A stretch of 64,000 nt of DNA from Reyranella aquatilis (GCF_020880995.1 NZ_JAJISD010000011.1:1-64000); one strand, 5' to 3'. Positions 53,401 to 61,382 are shown, numbered from the stretch's first letter. Translations and numbers: made by a program. The notes: generated by a model not told the origin, from the letters alone.

Positions 53401-54917
53401 CCAACACGCATCTCGGCCTGCGGCCGCTTCGCCGCAACCTGAGCTACTTCGGAGTAGACGTCGACCAACTCATCGGAGCCCACAAGTCGCTCTCGCAGCA
53501 GCTCTTCGCCGACATCGTCGGGCTTTTTGAGCAGGGCGACTTCTCGCCTCTCCCGCACCGCATCTTCGACGGGGCGCACATCGCCGAGGCCTTCCGGCTG
53601 ATGCAGCGTGCAGGCCATATCGGCAAGATCATCGTGTCGCCCGCACGCCAGGCGAGCGGCGCCGCAGCGCCGGTCAACAGCTTCCCCGTCGACGCGCAGG
53701 GCTGGCATGTCGTGATCGGCGGCACCAGCGGCTTTGGACTTGCGACGGCCGAGTGGCTCGCCGACCGCGACGCCCGTCACCTGGCGCTCGTCAGCCGCTC
53801 GGGGCATCTCTCCGATGCCGTTGCCGAACAGGTCGAAGCCCTGCGCGGCAAGGGTGTGAGCGTCGAAGTCGCAGCGGTCGACGTCACCGACGCGGGCGCC
53901 CTCGACCGCTTCATCGATCAGCTCGGCCGGGGACGGCCGATCAAGGGTATCGTCCACGCCGCCATGGTTCTCGACGACCGCCTGATTCAGGGCACGGATC
54001 GGGAATCGATCGAAGCCGTTCTACGCCCCAAGGCGAGCGGCGCACTCAATCTCGAACGTCTCGCCGATCGGCTCGAACTCGACTACCTGTTGCTCTTCTC
54101 GTCGGCCACCACGCTGTTCGGCAACCCGGGCCAGTTCAACTACGTCGCCGGCAACGCCTACGTCGAAGGTGTCGCCCGACGCCTGCGTGCCCGGGGACTA
54201 CCTGCGCTTGCCGTGGCCTGGGGAGCGATCGAAGATGCTGGCTATCTCGCACGCCACATCGAGGCGAATGCGAGCCTCAAGCGCCGCTTCGCCTCGACGC
54301 TCATGCCCGCGCGCATGGCGCTCAACGGGCTGGACTGGGCCTTCGACGCCGATGGCCGGCAGATTGCCGACGTCTGCGCGATCGCCCGCGTCGACTGGAC
54401 GATGGCAAAGCGGGAACTGGCGGCAGTTCGCGCACCGACCTTCAACGCCATCGATGCCGGTGGAGCCTCGCGGCAGTCCGGCCAGGCCGCCGTCACCCTC
54501 GAGCGCCTGCGCGCGATGCCCGCGGAGGAAGCGACCGCTGCGCTTCTCGACATCGTCGTCGACGAGATCGCGCGTGTCCTTCGCCTGCCCCCGAAGGAGA
54601 TCGATCGCCATCGGCCGCTAGCCGACATCGGCATGGATTCGCTGATGATGCTGGAACTGCGCACGACGGTCGAAGCATCCCTGCAGATCGAGCTGCCGAT
54701 GATGTCGTTGGCGAGCGGCATCACGCCGGCCGACGTCGCGCGACGTGTCACGCCGCTGGTGACGGGCGAAGCGCCCCGCGATGCCGTTCCCGGCTCGCTT
54801 GCAGCGCTGTCCGCCAGCCACTTGGCCGAGGAAGCCCAGGCGGCCTCGCCCTCCGAGCAAAGGGCGGCCGTCAGCGCCGTCCTCCAGAGGGTCAAGCAGA
54901 TAGACGGCCCGTTATGA
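47496..54917 (+). CDS. Type I highly reducing polyketide synthase (RkpA/WcbR-like), KS-AT-DH-degenerate MT-ER-KR-ACP
   Basis: 2473 residues from ATG 47496. KS (~4-428) has the active Cys175 in IDTACSSSLVALD, and VEAHGTGTRVGDPIEAD and NVGHLEPVSG with the two His. AT (~528-830) has LGHSVGEIAAAW. DH (~895-1170) has His926 in DHKVGDVPVLPATAY and Asp1089 in LDAAFHALF. A region at ~1250-1530 resembles a C-methyltransferase, but its SAM motif reads LLMVGADHSSTAVDL, without the glycine loop. ER (~1733-2050) has VLIHGGAGAVGLAALQVAKR; KR (~2070-2290) has VVIGGTSGFGLATAEWL and NPGQFNYVAGNAY. ACP (~2350-2425) has Ser2382 in DIGMDSLMMLE. A single module with all reducing domains should iterate to make a saturated acyl chain. 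By analogy with rhizobial RkpA and Burkholderia WcbR, that chain is probably the lipid part of a capsule. The stop overlaps the next ATG. Confidence 0.88.
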   Translation: MTRRDEVAIVGYACRLPGARNSDEFWKLLRNNRCSVSQITPDRFPTQAYFHPSPDQIGRSYSFAAGVIDDIWGFDATAFGMSPREAEQVDPQHRHLLEVAHDALAHAGIRPSTLAGQPIGVYVGASSVDHAAHFFADPSAAGIHMMTGNSLSIMANRISYTFDLRGPSLAIDTACSSSLVALDMAAEAIRNGSIDTAIVGGVNLLLSPFSYIGFSRASMLSPTGLCRPFDASADGYVRAEGAIVVVLRSMSSALKARSRVHAVIVGSGVNQDGRTTGMSLPSADSQRRLLEQVYGDFGVDPADLSFVEAHGTGTRVGDPIEADALGKGLGQKRTHPLPIGSVKSNVGHLEPVSGLAGLLKSVIALDRGLLPATLHQRAPNPDIPFDDLNLQVVGQNRQLPDQRGPELVGINSFGFGGTNSHVILRSDRTVAHLVQVNNTATPPPLLLTAHSGEALKALAADYVEKWPAATRDAASFISASAYLRDALPHRLVARGRTTDEIRHHLASFARGEDSESVLTGQALGSDQPLTFLFSGNGSQWAGMGRDAWGTNAVFQNALRDIDARFSKVQDWSIVDTLFAEDLAVRLRRATYSQPLLLALQVATVRALEERGVVAAATLGHSVGEIAAAWCAGALSLDQAIDVVIARSRHQEGVRGSGSMAALMLSDREARRFLKTAGAAGVEIAAVNSWRSVTVSGSIADIDRVLQAASDMRISARRLDLDYPFHSALIDPVRAPLLRELQGLRPLPVHKRFVSSVTGTIATPEMLGAEHWWRNVREPVQFEPALNVLLSDGMRVFVEIGPRPILTSYVRDVLRESGTRGVVVETMSEGDSQKASDPIERAASRIALSGGKVEMQRFFGPAPAAAVVLPLYPWQHTHLKLPVTEEATTPLLAEAHNHRLLGARPRLDGAEWFSTVDPALFPWISDHKVGDVPVLPATAYVETMLAAARQIYPEGALELRDLDILRPLVFEGKTSFETSVRFAHETGIVELLSRQRGGGGSGWTLNARGIVGRSPIVGKTVVVPEAPDHAIVVPRRSVYAWARELGFEYGPTFQRTRQVVFPQPKLAIAALDDPGELVAGTKIIDITALDAAFHALFASEEAGVADMPMKRMLPVRFGNVRVFDSGAIATRVTARTLRQSLSSMVVDIDLWDENGRIVVAAQNVRLVEAPAELAVDPKSLSYRTASWMLDRPGTPSTLTPGNVDLERPAGKAAALSEALLLVEAGALRASWSALLEDSSPERVDEPASDDDSPWSSYLRSALLWHLEAKNLAAERDGVRTLSATCDLPEIDSIASTLLVRHPTMAAEAASVSRLESIIGRLSKGDPSAVSELGSAHWRNLGVASNQIGWLRDAVTTDVLAAVSRQDGKHLLRLLMVGADHSSTAVDLSARLPNVEIILTDLDEDRLEQAKATIAHEAPLVRCMAWAHLETLAPASLDLAFAIDALSEIACVRDEGLTVLTRLLRPQAPIIAGELAPGIFWDIVRGSRRRWWSRSASTDFPVGALLTDQEWIEELAGAGFTGVSVSAVQGEARIGVIVRGRSGGPADRTASASSEPVIFAWQGETAADLRMATAPGDASRTDRPAPTDFVLAIPASGDGGDPVATLGGHLDDIGELCRRLADAPARLWIVVDFGNDETAPLEQPLWCALVAAARVARNEYPGLHIRCVGLAGKPRQRVVEQAAEEMLAPGEERELFFAGRQRIVFRVERGATPPRPLETPADGVALRLAPRQGAGRGVLGWVPEPRKTPEADEVEIEVATTGLNFRDVMWNLRLLPEEALEDGYAGPGLGMECAGTVVSVGPGVNDFSVGDRVLAFVPGAFASHVIARTFAVSKLPSQLSLEDATTLPVAFLTAYYSLVHLARLEAGETVLIHGGAGAVGLAALQVAKRRGATIIATAGTGEKRALLRNLGADFVCNSRTLAFAEEVMSFTGGKGVDVVLNSLAGEAMIRSMDCLKPFGRFIELGKRDFYANTHLGLRPLRRNLSYFGVDVDQLIGAHKSLSQQLFADIVGLFEQGDFSPLPHRIFDGAHIAEAFRLMQRAGHIGKIIVSPARQASGAAAPVNSFPVDAQGWHVVIGGTSGFGLATAEWLADRDARHLALVSRSGHLSDAVAEQVEALRGKGVSVEVAAVDVTDAGALDRFIDQLGRGRPIKGIVHAAMVLDDRLIQGTDRESIEAVLRPKASGALNLERLADRLELDYLLLFSSATTLFGNPGQFNYVAGNAYVEGVARRLRARGLPALAVAWGAIEDAGYLARHIEANASLKRRFASTLMPARMALNGLDWAFDADGRQIADVCAIARVDWTMAKRELAAVRAPTFNAIDAGGASRQSGQAAVTLERLRAMPAEEATAALLDIVVDEIARVLRLPPKEIDRHRPLADIGMDSLMMLELRTTVEASLQIELPMMSLASGITPADVARRVTPLVTGEAPRDAVPGSLAALSASHLAEEAQAASPSEQRAAVSAVLQRVKQIDGPL

Positions 54918-56266
54918 ACCAGCCGCGATCGAACGCCGCACAGGAAACCGTCGATCGCGTACGGCAGGCTTTGGGCCAGACCGCCGCCGCCCCAACCCGC
55001 CCGAATCCCACGGCGGGCGGTGCCCGCAGGGAATTCGATTTCTCCAGCCTGCCCGAATACGAGATCCTTAAGGTCTGGAAGGCGGTGGGTGACCTCACCC
55101 ACATCAGCAACCCTTTCTACCGGCTGCACGACGGCCGCGCGTCGAACACCACGTCGATCGACGGGCGTACCATCGTCAACTTCTCCTCCTACGACTATCT
55201 CGGGCTCAACGGCCATCCCGAAGTGGCGGCGGCGGCCAAGGCCGCGATCGACCGCTACGGCACCTCCGTGTCCGCCAGCCGGCTTTCGTCGGGCGAACGA
55301 CAGGTCCATCGCGACCTGGAGGCCGCCCTCGCCCGCCTCAGCGGAACCGAGGACGCGATCGCCTTCGTGAGCGGGCACGGCACGAACGTGTCGGTGATCG
55401 GCGAACTGCTTGGCCCCGAAGATCTCATCGTGGCTGACGCCGTTATCCACAACAGCATCGTCGAGGGTGCCAAGCTCTCCGGCGCGAAGCGCATTCTCTG
55501 TCCGCACGGCGATCTCGACGCCTTCGAGCGGGCGCTCCGCCTCAATCGGGCGCGCTATCGCCGGGCGCTGATCGTCGTCGAAGGGCTTTACGGCATGGAC
55601 GGCGACGTTCCCGACCTGGCCGGCCTGATCAGGCTGAAGCGGCGATACAATGCCTGGCTGATGGTCGACGAGGCACACGCGACGGGTGCGCTCGGCGCGA
55701 CCGGCCGGGGAATTGCCGAGGAACAGGGCATCGATCCCGCGGACGTCGAGATCTGGATGGGCACCCTCAGCAAGACGCTGGCCGCGGCAGGCGGATATGT
55801 CGCCGGCAGCCGGGCTCTGATCGAACTGCTCCGGTACACCTCGCCGGGCTTCGTCTTCAGCGTCGGCCTTTCGCCTCCCGTCGCCGCGGCAGCCACCGCT
55901 GCGGTCGACGTGATGATGCGGGAGCCGGAACGCGCCGCCGCGCTGCGCCGCAACGGACGCTCGCTGCTCGCGAAGGCCAGGTCGCGCGGTCTCGATACGG
56001 GACTGAGCATTGGCGCCTCCGTGGTGCCGGTGATCGTCGGCAATTCCGGCCAGACCATCATGCTCTCGGAGCAACTGCTGAAGCGGGGCTTCAACGTCGT
56101 TCCGGCGGTGTTTCCGGGCGTCGCTGAAAACCAGGCGCGCCTCCGCTTCTTCGTCACGTCGGAGCACACCCCGGTGCAGATCAACAGCGTGATCGACGCG
56201 GTAGCCGAGGAACTGCCCAGCATCCGTAGCAACTCCTCGATCGTCGGCGCCATCGTCGGCCGCTGA
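54914..56266 (+). CDS. Alpha-oxoamine synthase (AONS/serine palmitoyltransferase-like, RkpG-like)
   Basis: 450 residues; ATG 54914 overlaps the PKS stop as ATGA, so the two are co-translated. After a ~45-residue variable start come the PLP fold type I features: VNFSSYDYLGLNGHPEVAAA, SRLSSGERQVHRDLEAALA, LMVDEAHATGALGATGRG with the Asp and His that hold PLP, and MGTLSKTLAAAGGYVAGS, whose Lys (~286) binds the cofactor. Such enzymes condense an amino acid with an acyl-thioester. Paired with an ACP-ending PKS, this one should release the chain by decarboxylative condensation, giving a long-chain aminoketone. The RkpA-RkpG pair of Sinorhizobium K-antigen loci is the closest known arrangement. Confidence 0.87.
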   Translation: MNQPRSNAAQETVDRVRQALGQTAAAPTRPNPTAGGARREFDFSSLPEYEILKVWKAVGDLTHISNPFYRLHDGRASNTTSIDGRTIVNFSSYDYLGLNGHPEVAAAAKAAIDRYGTSVSASRLSSGERQVHRDLEAALARLSGTEDAIAFVSGHGTNVSVIGELLGPEDLIVADAVIHNSIVEGAKLSGAKRILCPHGDLDAFERALRLNRARYRRALIVVEGLYGMDGDVPDLAGLIRLKRRYNAWLMVDEAHATGALGATGRGIAEEQGIDPADVEIWMGTLSKTLAAAGGYVAGSRALIELLRYTSPGFVFSVGLSPPVAAAATAAVDVMMREPERAAALRRNGRSLLAKARSRGLDTGLSIGASVVPVIVGNSGQTIMLSEQLLKRGFNVVPAVFPGVAENQARLRFFVTSEHTPVQINSVIDAVAEELPSIRSNSSIVGAIVGR

Positions 56267-56271
56267 CAGGC

Positions 56272-56611
56272 ATGGACTTCGCAACGATCGTTATCACCGA
56301 CGCATCCAGCGGGAGCGGCGCCGCTCTCGTACGGTCGCTTGCCGCACCTGATCGTACGCTGGACCTGTTTGGCCAAAATGGCGAACGTCGGGAGCGCATG
56401 ACAACGGCAGTCACGCGAACGGCCCGACCTGCCAGGGCGCGAGCCTGGACGTCTCGGACGTGGACGGTCTCTTGGTCTTCCTGCAAGACCTAGAACAGCA
56501 GGCTCCGGTCGACCTGCTGGGAGCAATGCCGGGATTGATGGTCGATCCAGGCCCACAGGTGAGATCAAGTGTGACGGAGGCGTATCGCTCGCCCTCAACG
56601 TTGCATTCTTC
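56272..56611 (+). pseudogene. Broken SDR reductase, RkpH-like remnant
   Basis: Starting five bases after the oxoamine synthase, ATG 56272 opens a frame reading MDFATIVITDASSGSGAALV and RTLDLFGQNGERRER, the nucleotide-binding start of a short-chain dehydrogenase; the glycine motif is already altered (TDASSGSG). In a second frame follows SLDVSDVDGLLVFLQDLEQQ then APVDLL, the middle of the Rossmann fold. In a third, from 56525, comes NAGIDGRSRPTGEIKCDGG, the NAG motif. The catalytic Ser and YxxxK half is missing. A reductase for the aminoketone made by the preceding pair (RkpH position) would fit, but here it is clearly dead. Confidence 0.6.
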
Positions 56612-56776
56612 GTGAAGCCGCCCACCCTGTTCGAGGTCGCCGGCCTGAACCTCGGCTATGGCGATCTTCTCGGCCTCGTTTGGATCGCGGTGACCCTGGG
56701 GCTCTATGGAGCGGGCATGATCGCGCAGCTCCGGCAGTTCGCCCGCGAAGAGCCTCCGGACGCAAAGGACGGCTGA
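56612..56776 (+). CDS. Possible small single-pass membrane protein
   Basis: 54 residues from GTG 56612, in the same frame as the last piece of the broken SDR. The end does not look like an SDR. It has one membrane helix (LLGLVWIAVTLGLYGAGM), followed by a charged tail (LRQFAREEPPDAKDG). It may be an intact little gene whose upstream neighbour was deleted, or just the end of a rearranged frame. No ribosome binding site is evident, so confidence is low. Confidence 0.35.
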   Translation: MKPPTLFEVAGLNLGYGDLLGLVWIAVTLGLYGAGMIAQLRQFAREEPPDAKDG

Positions 56777-56819
56777 AATTGGATGCCAGCGGCGCCGTGA
56801 CCTGTCAAAAATTGTCGCG

Positions 56820-58103
56820 ATGAAACGTCAGATCTCCGTCATCGGGCTCGGCTATGTCGGCCTGCCTGTCGCCACCGGCTTCGGTCGCATCGGCTACCAG
56901 GTGCTGGGCTTCGACATCGATCAGCGCCGCATCTCCGAACTCTCCGGCGGCCACGACCGCACCGGCGAGGTCGAGCCCGAAATGCTCAAGGCACCGGGCC
57001 TGCGCTTCTCGTCGGATCCCCGGGATCTGGCCGCCGCCGACTTCCACATCGTGACGGTTCCCACGCCGATCGATGCCAGCAAGCAACCCGACCTCGGCCC
57101 GCTGAAGCGCGCCTCCGAGACCATCGGCCGAACGCTGAAGCGCGGCGACATCGTGGTCTATGAATCGACGGTCTATCCCGGTGTTACGGAAGACGTCTGC
57201 ATCCCCGTGCTCGAGAAATCATCCGGGCTGAGATGGAAGGTCGATTTCAACGTCGGCTACTCGCCCGAGCGCATCAATCCCGGCGACAAGGAGCGGCGTT
57301 TCGACAGCATCCTGAAGATCGTGTCGGCCGACACGCCGGAGACGCTCGAGATCGTCGATGCCACGTATCGCGCCGTGGTGAAGGCCGGGACGCACCGCGC
57401 CGGCTCGATCAAGGTGGCCGAGTTCGCCAAGGTGCTGGAGAACACCCAGCGCGACATCAACATCGCGCTAATCAACGAAGTCGCGCTCATCTCGGATCGT
57501 CTCGGCATCGATACACGTGACGTGCTCGACGCGGCCGGCACCAAGTGGAACTTCCTGCCCTTCAAGCCCGGCCTCGTCGGCGGGCACTGCATCGGCGTCG
57601 ATCCTTTCTACATCGCCCACAAGGCCGAAGAAGTGGGCTATCACCCGCATGTCATCCACTCGGGCCGCCGGGTCAACGACAGCATGGGTCTCCATGTCGC
57701 CAACCGCGTGGTGCGAAGCGTCATGCGGCACGCCGGGAACGGCCGCCCCACCGTCACGGTGCTGGGTGTCACTTTCAAGGAAAACGTCCCCGACATCCGT
57801 AACACTCGGGTCGTCGACATCGTTAGGGAACTGCAGGATTTCGGGATCGCCGTTCAGTTGCACGACCCTATGGCGGACGGCGACCTGCTGCGTGAGGAAT
57901 ATGACCTTGCGCTGACGCCGCTCGACCGCCTGCAGCCGGCCGACGCCGTGGTGCTGGCCGTCGCCCACAGCCTGTACCGGGAGGGCGGCTGGTCTCTCGT
58001 GAGGCCCCTGCTGAAGGCCGGCCCGGGTGGCTTCGTCGCGGACGTCCCGGGACTGCTCGACCGGTCGGCGACACCCGCAGGCATTACGCTCTGGCGCCTC
58101 TGA
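56820..58103 (+). CDS. UDP-N-acetylhexosamine 6-dehydrogenase (TviB/WbpO/VipA-type nucleotide-sugar dehydrogenase)
   Basis: 427 residues from ATG 56820. The UDPG/GDPM dehydrogenase family is shown by ISVIGLGYVGLPVATGFGRI, FHIVTVPTPIDASKQPDLGP, VVYESTVYPGVTEDVCIPVL and the catalytic Cys in GLVGGHCIGVDPFYIAHKAE. GYSPERINPGDKERRFDSI marks the branch acting on UDP-GalNAc or UDP-GlcNAc. The C-terminal domain has TVLGVTFKENVPDIRNTRVV. It oxidises C6 twice with NAD to give the uronic acid, a building block for acidic capsules. No partner C4-epimerase (TviC/WbpP) is obvious nearby, unless the SDR at 25937 serves. It converges with the BY-kinase gene across a terminator. Confidence 0.9.
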   Translation: MKRQISVIGLGYVGLPVATGFGRIGYQVLGFDIDQRRISELSGGHDRTGEVEPEMLKAPGLRFSSDPRDLAAADFHIVTVPTPIDASKQPDLGPLKRASETIGRTLKRGDIVVYESTVYPGVTEDVCIPVLEKSSGLRWKVDFNVGYSPERINPGDKERRFDSILKIVSADTPETLEIVDATYRAVVKAGTHRAGSIKVAEFAKVLENTQRDINIALINEVALISDRLGIDTRDVLDAAGTKWNFLPFKPGLVGGHCIGVDPFYIAHKAEEVGYHPHVIHSGRRVNDSMGLHVANRVVRSVMRHAGNGRPTVTVLGVTFKENVPDIRNTRVVDIVRELQDFGIAVQLHDPMADGDLLREEYDLALTPLDRLQPADAVVLAVAHSLYREGGWSLVRPLLKAGPGGFVADVPGLLDRSATPAGITLWRL

Positions 58104-58150
58104 TCGCGTTTTTCTCGGCCGCCGCCGCGAAGCACTGCGAATCCCCTCGA

Positions 58151-58185
58151 TCAAAAAGAAACGCCCCTCCCTTGCGGGAGGGGCG
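58151..58185 (-). terminator. Intrinsic terminator downstream of the BY-kinase gene
   Basis: Ten-base arms cgcccctccc and gggaggggcg (58162-58171, 58176-58185) with a four-base loop. On the minus strand the stem is followed by TTTCTTTTTG, a good T-tract, 27 bases beyond the kinase stop. This is a standard Rho-independent terminator. Confidence 0.88.
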
Positions 58186-58211
58186 ACTGCGCCGGGACGC
58201 GAAACGCGCCC

Positions 58212-60605
58212 TCAGGACTTCTTCGAGGCCAGCTTGAGCGCCGGACGGTTGGCGGCGCTGGCCGCCATGTCGGCACCCGAGCCGTAGTAGCCGCGGTAGC
58301 GCGAGTAGTAGTCGCCGTGGTCGCCGTAGCCGTAGCGGGCATGCTTGGCCAGGTTTACGCGGTTGATGACGACACCGACATGGTTGGTAACGTTCATCAG
58401 GGCCGAGATCGCCGTCTTGACGACTTCGCGCGGCGTCTTGGCCCACTGCACGATGAACACCGTGTAGTCCGCCAGACGCGAGATGATGCGCGCGTCCGAC
58501 ACCGCCATGACCGGCGGGCCGTCGAGGATCACGAGATCGTAGCGCTCGGCGAAAACGCCCAGCGCTGCCTTCATCGCATGAGACTCGAGGATTTCTGGCG
58601 CGTTCGGCGTGTTGGGGCGGGCGCAGATGTAGTCGACGCCCGAGAGGTCGTGACGCCGGGTGCACTCCTCCAACGTCTTGATGCCCATCAGGTACTCGTC
58701 GATTGTGCCGCCGCGGTCCTTGAGGCCGAGCGCCGCCGAGAGGCGGGCCTGGCGGAGGTCGAGATCGACGATCAGCACGCGCCGCGAGGCGTTCATCTTC
58801 GTCAGCAGGCCGCCGAGCGCCGCCACGAAGGTCGTCTTGCCCTCGCTCGGCGTCGACGACGTGATCGCGATGATCCGCGGCGGCCGGTCCAGGCTGCCGA
58901 GACTGATCGCCGTGAACACGGCTCGTATCGACTCCGCCGCCGGCGACGTCGTGTTCTCCAGCACGTGGCTGACGACGTTGGAACGCGTGGTCGCCGGGCC
59001 CTTGACCTCCGGAACCATGCCGAGCACGCCCACGCCGGTGGCTTCCTCGACCTGGGAGGCCGAGCGGAACACGCGGTCGAGCTTCTCGGCGGCGACCGCA
59101 CCGGCCATGCCGAGCAGCGAGCCGATGATGAACGCCGCCATCAGGCCGGTCTTGTAGTTCGGCGACGACGGCGCGCCGGAGGGATGGGCATAGGCGAGGA
59201 TTCGGGCATCGGCGCGCTGGATGTCCTGCTGCTCGCGCAGTTCCTTGAAGCGGGTCAGGAAGCCTTCGTACAGGGTACGGTTGGACTGCGCTTCCCGCTC
59301 CAGCTGCTTGAGCTCAGCCTCGTACTGGCTGGCCGTACCGGAAACTACCGAAGCCTTGTCGACCAGTTCCTTCAGCTCGTCTTCCTCCGACTTGGCCGCG
59401 TCGAGTTCGGCGCGGACCGCCAGCGTGATGCGCTGCGTCTCGGTAATGAAGCGGGCGCGGATCGATGCCAGCTCGCTGCGGACCTGCTGGATCTTCGGAT
59501 GGTTCTCTCCGAGCTGCGACGACAGTTCGGCGCTCTTGCGGGTCAGTTCGACGTCCTGGATTCGCAGCGCGGCCAGGGTCGTGTTGCCCGACACTTCCGG
59601 AATGTTGGCGAGTTCACCCGGATTGAGGCTCGCCTTGCTGAGGGCGATCAGGCGGCCTTCGCGCTCGATCCGGCGCCCCTTGGCGGCGGTGTAGCGGCTG
59701 TTCAGATCCGAAAGCGTCTGGGTCGAGACGGCACCTTCGGGGCTGCCGGCCAGACCCTTGTCGCGGCGATAGGCGGCGACCGCCTCTTCCGCGACCTGCA
59801 GGTTGCGCCGCAGTTCCGCGAGACGCTGCTCGAGCCATTCGGTAGCCCGCCGGTTTGCCTCGTTCTTGGTCTCGATCTGATCGGCAAGGTAGGCTTCTGC
59901 CAGCGCATTGGCGATGCGCGCCGACATCGTCCCGTCCGGGCTCTCGACGGTGATCAGAATGACGAAGGTGCGGCCGAGCAGCGTGACGCTGAGGCGGCCG
60001 GCGACCGCGCCGATCGCGGCGCGGCGGCGCGGGTCGCTGTCCTCGGCAGGACGGCCGGTGCGCGCGGGCGCCGGCGCGGCGCTGGCCTGCTGCGGCTTGG
60101 GCGGCGGCGCCAGCAGCGTCGAGATGCCGGTGCTCCAGAGGTCACGCAATGGCTGCAGCGCATTGTCGATGAAGCCCGGCGGCTTGGTGCCGTTGAATTC
60201 GGGATTGTTGGCGAGCCCGAGCTTGTCGACGACGCGGCCAATCAGGAACTCGGACTGGATGACTTCCAGTTCGCTCTGAATGGCGCCCATGTTCAGCGTG
60301 TCGACACCCGATAGCGCCGCCTCGGTGCTGACCACCTTGAACGTCCGCGTATCGAGCATGATGCGCGAGGACGCTTTGTAGAGCGGCGTGGCCTGCGCGA
60401 TCATCAGCGCCATCAGTGCCGTGGCGATGAGGCCGCACCCCAGGATCAATGCCTTGCGGCGATTGAGCAGGCGAAGCCACTCCCAAAGTTCGTTCGGCGA
60501 TTCGACCGGACGGACGGGCGCGAGTGCCCCGGCGTCAGGCGCTGCCACGACACGATTCTGGTTGGGCTCATCCACAATGTGGTCCGCCCTCGGTAACGAT
60601 CCCAT
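58212..60605 (-). CDS. Polysaccharide co-polymerase with bacterial tyrosine kinase domain (Wzc/ExoP-like)
   Basis: 797 residues from ATG 60605, with GGAG nine bases upstream (frame open to 60704). The Wzz domain begins with ELWEWLRLLNRRKALILGCG and the first membrane helix; a periplasmic coiled coil (~240-480) and a GNVR-type region (EAQSNRTLYEGFLTRFKELR) follow, then the second helix (~505-525). The cytoplasmic BY-kinase has Walker A TSSTPSEGKTTFVAALGGLL, Walker A' VLIVDLDLRQARLSAALG and Walker B YDLVILDGPPVMAVSDARI. Near the end a tyrosine cluster YGYGDHGDYYSRYRGYYG is the autophosphorylation tail. It controls chain length and export of a Wzy-type exopolysaccharide. Same strand as the Wza-like, BBP2 and repeat-protein genes upstream of it. 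Confidence 0.92.
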   Translation of the reverse strand: MGSLPRADHIVDEPNQNRVVAAPDAGALAPVRPVESPNELWEWLRLLNRRKALILGCGLIATALMALMIAQATPLYKASSRIMLDTRTFKVVSTEAALSGVDTLNMGAIQSELEVIQSEFLIGRVVDKLGLANNPEFNGTKPPGFIDNALQPLRDLWSTGISTLLAPPPKPQQASAAPAPARTGRPAEDSDPRRRAAIGAVAGRLSVTLLGRTFVILITVESPDGTMSARIANALAEAYLADQIETKNEANRRATEWLEQRLAELRRNLQVAEEAVAAYRRDKGLAGSPEGAVSTQTLSDLNSRYTAAKGRRIEREGRLIALSKASLNPGELANIPEVSGNTTLAALRIQDVELTRKSAELSSQLGENHPKIQQVRSELASIRARFITETQRITLAVRAELDAAKSEEDELKELVDKASVVSGTASQYEAELKQLEREAQSNRTLYEGFLTRFKELREQQDIQRADARILAYAHPSGAPSSPNYKTGLMAAFIIGSLLGMAGAVAAEKLDRVFRSASQVEEATGVGVLGMVPEVKGPATTRSNVVSHVLENTTSPAAESIRAVFTAISLGSLDRPPRIIAITSSTPSEGKTTFVAALGGLLTKMNASRRVLIVDLDLRQARLSAALGLKDRGGTIDEYLMGIKTLEECTRRHDLSGVDYICARPNTPNAPEILESHAMKAALGVFAERYDLVILDGPPVMAVSDARIISRLADYTVFIVQWAKTPREVVKTAISALMNVTNHVGVVINRVNLAKHARYGYGDHGDYYSRYRGYYGSGADMAASAANRPALKLASKKS

Positions 60606-60772
60606 CCCACAACACTCCGCGAAAAAGAAAACTCGCGACGACACCCATTCGAGTTTCGAACCACGGCAGTCCGCTACCGGAACTGCCGCCGCACGTAACC
60701 CCACCCGACGGGCGATCCCACATCGCCCATCCCCAAGAACGCTCTACTGACTACGCCGTACGCAAACCAAAC

Positions 60773-61378
60773 CTAGAACCAACGCTCCGGCACACGGATG
60801 ATGTCGCCCGGCCCCACCGGTGAGTCCTCCGTTACCGTCTCTTCCTGACCCTGCTGCGCGTTGAAGCGCTGGATCGTGATGCGCGTCTTGGACGCGCGAC
60901 GCGTGTATCCGCCGGCGATGGCGACCGCCTGCAGGACGTTGATCCCCGACACGTAGGGGAACGATCCCGGCCGGCCGATCTCGCCGACGATGTAGAACGG
61001 ACGGCGCGAAACCAGATCGACGCTGATGCGTGGATTGCGCAGGTAGCCGCCCGAGCGATAGCGGTCGGCCAGCATCGCCTCGATCTCCGGCATCGACATG
61101 CCCAGCACCACGACGCGGCCGGCCATGCGCGGCGAGATCATGCCCGTCGAATCGACTTCGTACTCCCCCGACAGCTCGGTGTCGGACAGCACCACGACGC
61201 GCAGCCGGTCGCCCGGCGCCACGCGGTACTCGCCGAGCCGCAGGTTCTGGGTGCCCTGCGACGGCTGCTGGATGGTCATCGTCGAGGCGGGCGGCTGCGG
61301 ATCGCAGGCACTCACGGTCAGCGCGATCGCCACCAGAAGCGGCCCGAGGCAACGGGAGAGGAAAGGACGCAAGTTCAC
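60773..61378 (-). CDS. Short outer-membrane polysaccharide export lipoprotein (Wza/ExoF-like)
   Basis: 201 residues from GTG 61378, four bases after the upstream stop; TTG 61399 is possible. The signal/lipobox is LGPLLVAIALTVSACDPQPP. One Poly_export domain (YRVAPGDRLRVVVLSDTELS, GMISPRMAGRVVVLG) and one SLBB domain (RPFYIVGEIGRPGSFPYVSG, VLQAVAIAGGYTRRASKTRI) follow. It is about half the length of the protein at 39011-40219, as is common for alphaproteobacterial exopolysaccharide channels that work with a separate barrel, here the BBP2 protein encoded just upstream. It precedes the BY-kinase, its usual partner. Confidence 0.9.
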   Translation of the reverse strand: MNLRPFLSRCLGPLLVAIALTVSACDPQPPASTMTIQQPSQGTQNLRLGEYRVAPGDRLRVVVLSDTELSGEYEVDSTGMISPRMAGRVVVLGMSMPEIEAMLADRYRSGGYLRNPRISVDLVSRRPFYIVGEIGRPGSFPYVSGINVLQAVAIAGGYTRRASKTRITIQRFNAQQGQEETVTEDSPVGPGDIIRVPERWF

Positions 61379-61382
61379 CAGA

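Noticed and set aside
58317..60314. 665-residue plus-strand frame over the BY-kinase
   Set aside because: Composition is that of an antisense shadow (runs of Arg, Ala, Asp, Gly). All motifs are in the minus-strand kinase.
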